Below are positions 1 to 5,500 of a stretch of 8,303 nt of DNA, piece after piece. The stretch covers positions 2,365-10,667 of the forward strand of contig DGIA01000018.1 of assembly GCA_002392965.1 (NCBI GenBank), written 5' to 3'. The notes beneath the pieces were generated by a model. The model had not been told where the DNA came from. It did no database searches and was given only the letters and a program-made list of their open reading frames with translations. Numbering within the stretch: the stretch's first letter is position 1; each line of letters opens with the position of its first letter. A program made the position numbers and the translations under genes. Origin of the DNA: Bacteroidales bacterium UBA3834 (GTDB lineage Bacteria > Bacteroidota > Bacteroidia > Bacteroidales > P3).

Positions 1-1065
1 CTCGACGCCCAGTTGGCCAAGGTGCTGCTGCGGCCCTTCGGCAAGCGCAGCGAGATGGTGCTCCTGGGCTTCCTGCTCATCACGGGTCTGTTCTCGATGT
101 TCGTCAGCAACACGGCCACCGCAGCCATGATGCTCACCTTCCTCACGCCCGTGTTCCGCCAGCTGCCCCCCGAGGGCAAGGGACGCATCTCCATGGCCCT
201 GGCCATCCCCATCGCAGCCAACTTGGGCGGCATGGGAACGCCCATCGGCACACCCCCCAACACCATCGCCCTGAAATACCTCAACGACCCCGAGGGTCTC
301 AATCTGGGACTGGGCTTCGGCCAGTGGATGCTCTTCATGTTCCCGCTGGTCATGGTGCTCCTGTTCATCAGTTGGCGGCTGCTGCTGCACATGTTCCCCT
401 TCACCCAGAAAACCATCGAGCTGCACATTGACGGCCAGATGAAGCGCGACGCCCACACCTACATCGTCATTGTCACCTTCTTCGTCACCGTGGCCCTGTG
501 GTTGCTCGACACCTGGACGGGCATCAACTCCTACACCGTGGCCCTCATCCCCTTCTGCGTGTTCTCGCTCACGGGAGTCATCAACCGCCGCGACCTGGAG
601 CAAATCAACTGGAGCGTCATCTGGATGGTGGCCGGCGGATTCGCCCTCGGCTATGGCCTCAACGCCTCCGGCCTGGCCGAAAACGCCGTCGAGAGCATAC
701 CCTTCGCTTCGTTCTCGCCGTTGCTCATCCTCGTCATCGGCGGTCTCATCTGCTACCTGCTCTCCAACTTCATCAGCAATTCGGCCACCGCAGCCCTGCT
801 CATGCCCATCCTGGCCTTCGTCTGCGGAGCCATGGGCGACAAGCTCGATGCCATCGGCGGCACACCCACCGTGCTCATCGGCGTGGCCGTTGCCGCCTCG
901 AGTGCCATGATTCTGCCCATATCCACACCGCCCAACGCCCTTGCCTTCGCCACCAACCTGGTGCAGCAGAAGGACATGGCCCGCGTGGGCATCATCGTGG
1001 GCGTCATCAGCATGCTCCTCGGCTACGCCCTCATCTACGCCATGGGAACGTTCCACCTCATTTGA
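1..1065 (+). CDS. DASS/SLC13-family anion:Na+ symporter (C-terminal part, 5' truncated)
   Basis: This frame is open from base 1 and ends at TGA 1063-1065, giving 354 residues, so the N-terminal part lies outside the window. Family members are usually around 450-500 residues, so roughly a quarter to a third is missing. It is an integral inner-membrane protein with many hydrophobic segments. Both halves of the DASS inverted repeat carry their signature: SNT (residues 36-38, in SNTATAA) pairs with SNS (259-261, in SNSATAA), and GTPIGTPPN (79-87) pairs with ISTPPN (307-312). In the family these paired SNT and TP elements form the sodium and carboxylate or anion sites, so sodium-coupled uptake of di- or tricarboxylates, or possibly sulfate, is expected. 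The substrate cannot be read from the sequence. The second SNT is SNS, a conservative change. Codon use is strongly GC-rich and C-ending, unlike the genes downstream. The family call is secure; the substrate is not. Confidence 0.93.
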   Translation, partial: LDAQLAKVLLRPFGKRSEMVLLGFLLITGLFSMFVSNTATAAMMLTFLTPVFRQLPPEGKGRISMALAIPIAANLGGMGTPIGTPPNTIALKYLNDPEGLNLGLGFGQWMLFMFPLVMVLLFISWRLLLHMFPFTQKTIELHIDGQMKRDAHTYIVIVTFFVTVALWLLDTWTGINSYTVALIPFCVFSLTGVINRRDLEQINWSVIWMVAGGFALGYGLNASGLAENAVESIPFASFSPLLILVIGGLICYLLSNFISNSATAALLMPILAFVCGAMGDKLDAIGGTPTVLIGVAVAASSAMILPISTPPNALAFATNLVQQKDMARVGIIVGVISMLLGYALIYAMGTFHLI

Positions 1066-1070
1066 TCCTA

Positions 1071-1124
1071 CGGCGACCCTGTGCGCTTTCACTTTCTGTC
1101 AGAGCGGTACGCACAGGGTCGCCG
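1071..1124 (+). terminator. 15-bp perfect inverted repeat after the transporter
   Basis: Bases 1071-1085 (CGGCGACCCTGTGCG) are the exact reverse complement of 1110-1124, with a 24-nt loop, starting 5 bp after the transporter stop codon. The position suggests a 3'-end or terminator hairpin for that transcript. No U-tract follows (the next bases are CAACACAAAAACC), so it is not a textbook intrinsic terminator. It could instead stabilise the mRNA 3' end or be an interspersed palindromic element. Confidence 0.55.
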
Positions 1125-1168
1125 CAACACAAAAACCAACGCCGCGCTTTGCGCCACAATTCTCAGGA

Positions 1169-1264
1169 AACCACAGATTTAGTATGACCACAGATTCCGC
1201 AGATTTCTCAGAATTCTATTGTTGAAATGATCATCCGTGTGTTCTGTGCAATCTGTGGTTGTTT
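1169..1264. repeat. Interspersed palindromic A-B repeat, copy 1
   Basis: This is an A module (CACAGATTCCGCAGATTTCT from 1189), a short spacer, and a B module (CCGTGTGTTCTGTGCAATCT from 1235, then GTGG). The ends are inverted repeats: 1169-1179 (AACCACAGATT) is the exact reverse complement of 1250-1260, and ACCACAGATT recurs at 1187-1196. It is nearly identical to the copy at 1781-1858. It contains no coding capacity. Related 'cacagatt' and 'aatctgtgg' repeats occur between genes in Bacteroidetes and other bacteria; that is recalled knowledge, not checked here. Confidence 0.8.
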
Positions 1265-1312
1265 CTTCTTCGTCACACAGATTCCGCAGATTTCTGTGTT
1301 GATTCTCTGTGC

Positions 1313-1428
1313 CATCCTGTGCGGATTCTCCCCGCCCCTCAAGGGGAGGGGATGGGGGTGGGGTCTGTAACTTTCCCCCCAAGGCCCCCCCTCTTATCCC
1401 CCCTGGGTGGAAAGTGCCGCGCAGGATG
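1313..1428. repeat. Palindromic G/C-rich core C, copy 1
   Basis: The ends are inverted repeats: CATCCTGTGCGG (1313-1324) against CCGCGCAGGATG (1417-1428), 11 of 12 pairing. Inside lies a second hairpin, CCCCGCCCC-TCAA-GGGGAGGGG, with one mismatch. It is followed by G runs on the plus strand and C runs (1375-1403) that give G runs on the minus strand. The whole can fold on itself as RNA or single-stranded DNA. Terminal inverted repeats resemble those of small non-autonomous elements, but no target duplication is visible. Confidence 0.7.
1343..1363 (+). other. G-quadruplex motif in core C copy 1
   Basis: Four runs of at least four G are separated by loops of 1, 2 and 1 nt (G4-A-G4-AT-G5-T-G4). 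This meets the standard pattern for a very stable four-tetrad quadruplex. The first two G runs also pair with the preceding CCCCGCCCC, so the hairpin and the quadruplex are mutually exclusive. Folding is predicted from pattern only. Confidence 0.7.
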
Positions 1429-1549
1429 TCGGTGGGGTGTAACAATGTTTTTTCTTCCCACACGGATTCCACGGATTTCTCAGATTTCTGTGCCGAAAAA
1501 AATCTGTGTGCTCTGTGCAATCTGTGGTCGTTTGAGAGATAGTTGGTTG

Positions 1550-1684
1550 AACGCTCTGCGTCTTTTAAAAACCAATAAAAACAAAGAAAAACCAACAAAA
1601 ACAGGGGGTCTTGCAAAACAAATTAAAACCTGTTTTTCCTTGTCCGTATTGGTTTTTATTGGTTTTTGAACGACGCGGAGCGTT
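1550..1684. repeat. 135-bp imperfect inverted repeat element
   Basis: The outer arms 1550-1582 and 1652-1684 are inverted with 30 of 33 matches (left end AACGCTCTGCG, right end CGCGGAGCGTT). An inner pair, AAAAACAGG (1597-1605) and CCTGTTTTT (1629-1637), continues the fold. The right arm holds a perfect tandem ATTGGTTTTT x2 (1648-1667). There is no ORF with protein character inside, and no clear target-site duplication outside. It could be a miniature inverted-repeat element or a long structured RNA. It does not share sequence with the A, B or C modules. Confidence 0.7.
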
Positions 1685-1780
1685 ATTCTTCCATCTATGA
1701 GGATGTTTTAGCTACAAAGGATTTGATGGTACGATTACGGATAATCATATATTTTCTTAATGGCAATTAATGTTATTTCT
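1685..1780. other. AT-rich spacer, nothing recognised
   Basis: This unique AT-rich sequence lies between the 135-bp inverted repeat and the next A-B repeat. No ORF, convincing promoter or hairpin was seen on either strand. Confidence 0.5.
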
Positions 1781-1858
1781 CACACAGATTCCTCAGATTT
1801 CTCAGAATTCTATTATTGAAATAACCATCCGTGTGTTCCGTGCAATCTGTGGTCGTTT
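1781..1858. repeat. Interspersed A-B repeat, copy at 1781
   Basis: The A module begins CACAGATTCCTCAGATTTCT at 1783 and the B module ends AATCTGTGGTCGTTT. The spacer CAGAATTCTATTATTGAAAT matches copy 1 (1169-1264) except for single-base changes. CACAGATT and AATCTGTG near the two ends are inverted repeats of each other. It is non-coding. Confidence 0.8.
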
Positions 1859-1911
1859 GTTCTTCGCACGTATTCTTCAGAAACTGGCTTGACCTTGTTG
1901 TAAATGGAGGT

Positions 1912-1991
1912 GAAGTTACAGACCCCACCCCATCCCCATTCCCGAGCAAAGCTCGCCTACCCGTAGCCTTTCCCCATGAGGGGCGGGGAGA
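1912..1991 (-). repeat. Inverted, interrupted partial copy of core C
   Basis: Read on the minus strand, this stretch gives CTCCCCGCCCCTCATGGGG, an unrelated insert of about 30 bp, then GGGGATGGGGTGGGGTCTGT, matching the first half of core C. The insert contains a 13-bp palindrome CGAGC-AAA-GCTCG (1943-1955). The terminal inverted repeats CATCCTG are missing, so this is a fragment or a diverged subtype in opposite orientation to copies 1 and 2. Confidence 0.65.
1923..1943 (-). other. G-quadruplex motif in the inverted core C copy
   Basis: On the minus strand the pattern is G3-AAT-G4-AT-G4-T-G4. It keeps the four-run layout of the other two cores although the first run is shortened to three. 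This is a pattern-based call. Confidence 0.55.
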
Positions 1992-2044
1992 CCTGCGATG
2001 AGTTTTGTGCCATCAAGGTAGTATCCATGCCTAAAAGGGACTGA

Positions 2045-2280
2045 AGATTTCTGTGTTGATTCTTATTGCCATCCTGTGCGGATTCTCCCCGCCCCTCAAG
2101 GGGAGGGGAAAAAGGGGTGGGGTCTGTATCTTCCCCCACAAGGCCCCCCCTCTTATCCCCCCTGGGGGGGAAGCGCCGCGCAGGATGTCGGTGGGGTGTA
2201 ATAATTTTTTTTCACACAGATTCCTCAGATTTCTGTTTTGAAATAACCATCCGTGTGTTCCGTGCAATCTGTGGTCGTTT
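2045..2280. repeat. Composite repeat unit 2 (A' - C core - A - B)
   Basis: It starts with a truncated A module (AGATTTCTGTGTTGATTCT from 2045), then core C (about 2067-2201), A (2215-2234) and a B module ending AATCTGTGGTCGTTT at 2280. It is collinear with unit 1 at 1276-1537. The A-to-B spacer is shorter than in copy 1 because CAGAATTCTATT is missing. Core C is highly similar between units, including its terminal repeats CATCCTGTGCGG (2070-2081) and CCGCGCAGGATG (2176-2187). It is non-coding. Confidence 0.8.
2100..2122 (+). other. G-quadruplex motif in core C copy 2
   Basis: The pattern is G4-A-G4-AAAAA-G4-T-G4. The four G runs and the outer loops are kept from copy 1, while the middle loop has changed from two bases to five, so run length looks more conserved than loop sequence. 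Confidence 0.65.
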
Positions 2281-2373
2281 CATCGTCACGCAGATTCTTG
2301 ATTTCTGTTTCTTCAGTATTTTCCCTCTTTTTGTGACAAAAAATCAACAGCGGGCGCTTTTTTTTATAAAAAA

Positions 2374-2398
2374 ATCGGCTTACGCCGATGATTTTTTT
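2374..2398. terminator. Hairpin with flanking A and T runs (terminator-like)
   Basis: ATCGGC (2374-2379) and GCCGAT (2384-2389) form a 6-bp stem with a TTAC loop. A T-run follows at 2392-2398 and an A-run precedes it, so it could terminate transcription from either direction. It lies about 75 bp before the promoter of the giant surface-protein gene and could insulate that promoter from read-through of the repeat region. Confidence 0.6.
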
Positions 2399-2444
2399 GC
2401 GATTTTCCAACAAATTTTCGCGCGTTAAGAAAATTTAAACATAA

Positions 2445-2478
2445 TTGGGGGGGGTTAACACTCTTTTTTGTATCTTTG
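2445..2478 (+). promoter_or_regulatory. Bacteroidetes-type promoter for the 1608-aa gene
   Basis: TATCTTTG at 2471-2478 fits the Bacteroidetes -7 consensus TAnnTTTG exactly. A possible -33 TTG lies at 2445-2447, slightly far (23 bp) for the usual 19-21 bp spacing, so that half is weak. Transcription would start near 2484-2486 and leave a leader of about 115 nt before ATG 2600. Confidence 0.65.
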
Positions 2479-2485
2479 CCGCGAT

Positions 2486-2510
2486 TTCGGTCAGCGCCTT
2501 TGCGGCCGAA
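2486..2510 (+). promoter_or_regulatory. Leader hairpin at the presumed mRNA 5' end
   Basis: TTCGG (2486-2490) pairs with CCGAA (2506-2510), and CGC/GCG inside can extend the fold. It sits right at the expected transcription start and could protect the 5' end of the mRNA. The rest of the leader (2511-2599) is AT-rich and shows no Shine-Dalgarno sequence, which is normal for this phylum. No known riboswitch was recognised. Confidence 0.4.
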
Positions 2511-2599
2511 GATGCTACACCTTATTTATATATATGGAGTATAACCCTTTTAAAACAGAAATAAATTTCATTATTAATTCTTTAAAATCATAGCAAACT

Positions 2600-5500
2600 A
2601 TGCGAAAATTATTACTATTGTTAGTATGCGCACTCGTCTCGATAGGGACGAGAGCTAGCATTAGTGTATGGCCAACCTCCACTAATGGCGTTGATGGATA
2701 CGGCATTTACAACTGGGATAACCCAGGCGAGATAGCCGCTTTCCTGAATGGTACCTATGAGGGTACGGTGTATAACGGCAGTGCTAAAGATGACAACTGG
2801 GTGACAGACCTACTGCCACTCGTGAAGGCTGCTGAAACCGTAAAGATTGGTGGTAGTGCCGACTCGCCAAAAGAACCGATCGGTACGACTGACCTACAGG
2901 CTCTGGAGCTGTTGACCGGTGTGAAGTATCTGCGTCTCGACAACTGCTTCCCGGCTGAGGGTACTGACTTCAGCCAGATTAAGATTGGATCTTCCGCTCT
3001 GCTCGATGCTACGATGCCCATCGGACTGACCAAGGACCAGATTAAGCAGGCTAACGATGCCTTGAAGGCTACGGCTTCTGGTCTAAAGACGACTTCGGGT
3101 ATTACGGGTACGGTGACGACCACAACAACTCACCAGTACTGGTATGAGTTGAACGGTCAGACGCTGGAATATACTGGTGCTGATGCTGCCGAGGGAGCTA
3201 CTATTACGCTTACTAACTATGACGTGGAAGTGCCCCTGACTGCTGCTGCTGGTTATCCTATTATTAAATATACAAACAGCAAAAATAACAACAAGTCTGA
3301 AAGCGCTACGGCTAATGACGTGATTAGCGGTGGCAAGATTATTCCTGAATATGTTCCTGTTGCTTTGACGGAAGTTGATAATCCTAGTTTTTCTTATAAT
3401 GGTACTGCCTATCCTTTTAATTATGGAGTTGATGCTAACGGTATTACAACTCAAGATATCTGGAATTGGGGTGGAACACCTGACCCTATACCGAGCGGTA
3501 CTCAGCTTGATGTAGAGCATAATTATTCCTACACCTATAAATTCCGTCGTACTGACTGGGGCGCAACGGAGGAGGATACTTATACCTATAATGGTGAACC
3601 TTTGATTGACCCTGTCGACGGTCATAAGTATGCCTTGATACCAAACTTACAATCAGAAACTCATCGTTATCAGTTTGATATTACTACCTCTGAATACAAG
3701 TACACCTATACAGACCTTAATGGTGCAACGCAGAATTATCCTGCCGAAGGCGTACTTAGCTCTCCTGATGATGACATGAAGTACACCTTGCAGTACACAG
3801 GCCAAGTCGGTCCCCTCACAATGACCACCGAGGTGACCAAGGAGCTGACCGTCGATGGCTCAACCATCTACGTGAACGAGGCTGGAACGCTGTCGGATGC
3901 CGACTATATGTTCACCAATGCACAGAACACGAATTTCAAGTCGTCGAAGAACATCACCGTAATGGGTGAAGTGAACAACACCGACCTTGATTATTTGAAG
4001 GCTGACAACTTTGCCAGCGCCAAGCTGATTGACGTATCGGAGACCACCAAGGCCAGCGGCGCCACATACGGTACGCTGACTTCTGCAGCCACCGATGCAG
4101 CCCTGTTCCTGCCGAGGGCTGTGACCAAGGCTGAACTGATTACGCTCGAAGCGCCAAACAACAATAGCCGCACCTGTGCTTACGTTGAAAAAGAGGATGA
4201 GGACGGCAACCGCGTTATGCACGTTTATGCTAATAGTGGATCCGTGGCCAATCTGGCTCCTGTAGTCGATAATAAGACAGCTATTTATTTCTTGAAGTAC
4301 TATGGTGAAAATGGCGATACCTGGGCCGGTGCCAATTATACCAGCGGTAACGAAGATTTCCGTCTCGGACTCGGCGCTCTGCACGCCATCAGCATGGACT
4401 TCACCAACTATCAGGCTTATTTGATGCCGGACTTCCGCCATCTTACCTCCGACACTCACTTCCTGACCGTTGCTCAGAACGACGCAAAAGGCACAGAAGC
4501 AGTGAACTTCACTCTGGACACGGATGCCAGCAACTATAAATATACTGACGACGTGTGGGTGGTGTCCACTTACAAGGCCGGTGATAATGTCGGAAAAACT
4601 TATGGCAAGGTTCAGGCGATTGACAATGAAGGTAACAAAACTTACCAGACGCTAACCACCATCGGCGAGTCTGCCCTCATTACCTACATCCGCGAGGAGG
4701 GTAAGATGGAGCAGGCCGCTCCGTTCCTCTCGCAGGAGCAGCAGAATGCTTCGCGCGTCATTTTCGTCACCAAAGACGGTGTGTCTATGACTGAGAGCGA
4801 CATTGAGTGCATCTCTTACATGAACTGCAACAAGCTCGACTTCCTCGATGCCAATGTCTCCGACGCTAACTTGCTGGCTCTCGACAACGACAACGTGAAG
4901 TACATTGCACTGCCCGACAATTCGGCAGCCATCACGGCCACAAGTCCCGATGACTTCAGCTTCTCGAAGTGCGCCAGCCTGCTGAGCGTGGCTTCTTACA
5001 ACACGACGACCAATACCTATCGTGTGCATAGCACGAAGAATCTCGATGAGAACGGCGACCAGATAGAAAGTGTCTATGTGGTGACCAGCTTGATCAGACC
5101 AAAACCGGAAAAACGCTCCACCGGTAACATGGCCAACGGACTGGATAAGGTGGAATTCACAGGCTACTTCAATAATCTTGATATTGCGACGCCGGTTAAT
5201 ACAACGAATTGCGGACTGCATGATGCTGGTAGCATCACTGTCGCTGATTTCACCAATGCTGTGTTCCCCGACAACCACGATATGAACTTCAATGCTGCTG
5301 GTTGGGAGAATCTGACCTCCATCAATCTGCCTACTTCTAATCAGATGACTGTCATCCCAGCCAATTGCTTGAATAATAATCAAAGTCTGACAGACCTCTG
5401 TATTCCTTATAACTATCAAGTTATCGAGGACGGTGCCCTGTGGCTGACAGGTGTTGACCACTTGACCACAACCGATGCTAACGGCGCTCTCGTTGACAAT

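Larger units (their letters stand above)
1276..1537. repeat. Composite repeat unit 1 (A - C core - A - B)
   Basis: The order is a first A module (1276-1295), a G/C-rich core C (about 1309-1441), a second A module (1461-1480) and a B module (about 1500-1537). The same order occurs at 2045-2280, and the sequence stays close right across the junctions, so the whole block behaves as one repeat. Reading frames through it on both strands give low-complexity peptides such as SPPLEGRG and are not believable genes. Confidence 0.8.

Noticed and set aside
498..1187. Second plus-strand frame overlapping the transporter
   Set aside because: The translation is Arg/His/Pro-rich nonsense typical of a shifted frame in GC-rich DNA, while the first frame has full DASS motifs.
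1550..1684. Complete insertion sequence
   Set aside because: Only 135 bp long with no transposase frame and no visible target-site duplication; kept only as an inverted-repeat element.
1169..2280. CRISPR array
   Set aside because: The repeats are not evenly spaced, vary in length and order, are partly inverted, and no cas gene is present.
1179..2413. Overlapping ORFs of 60-145 codons on both strands in the repeat region
   Set aside because: They run through the A/B/C repeats, give low-complexity peptides (SPPLEGRG, FPPRPPLL, NLRNLC) in several frames at once, and lack any start context or domain. They are artefacts of G/C-rich repeats.
2600..2660. Lipoprotein signal in the giant protein (Cys10)
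   Set aside because: The Cys sits inside the hydrophobic core only ten residues from the start and is followed by ALVS without a proper lipobox; a signal peptidase I site at T-R-A fits better.
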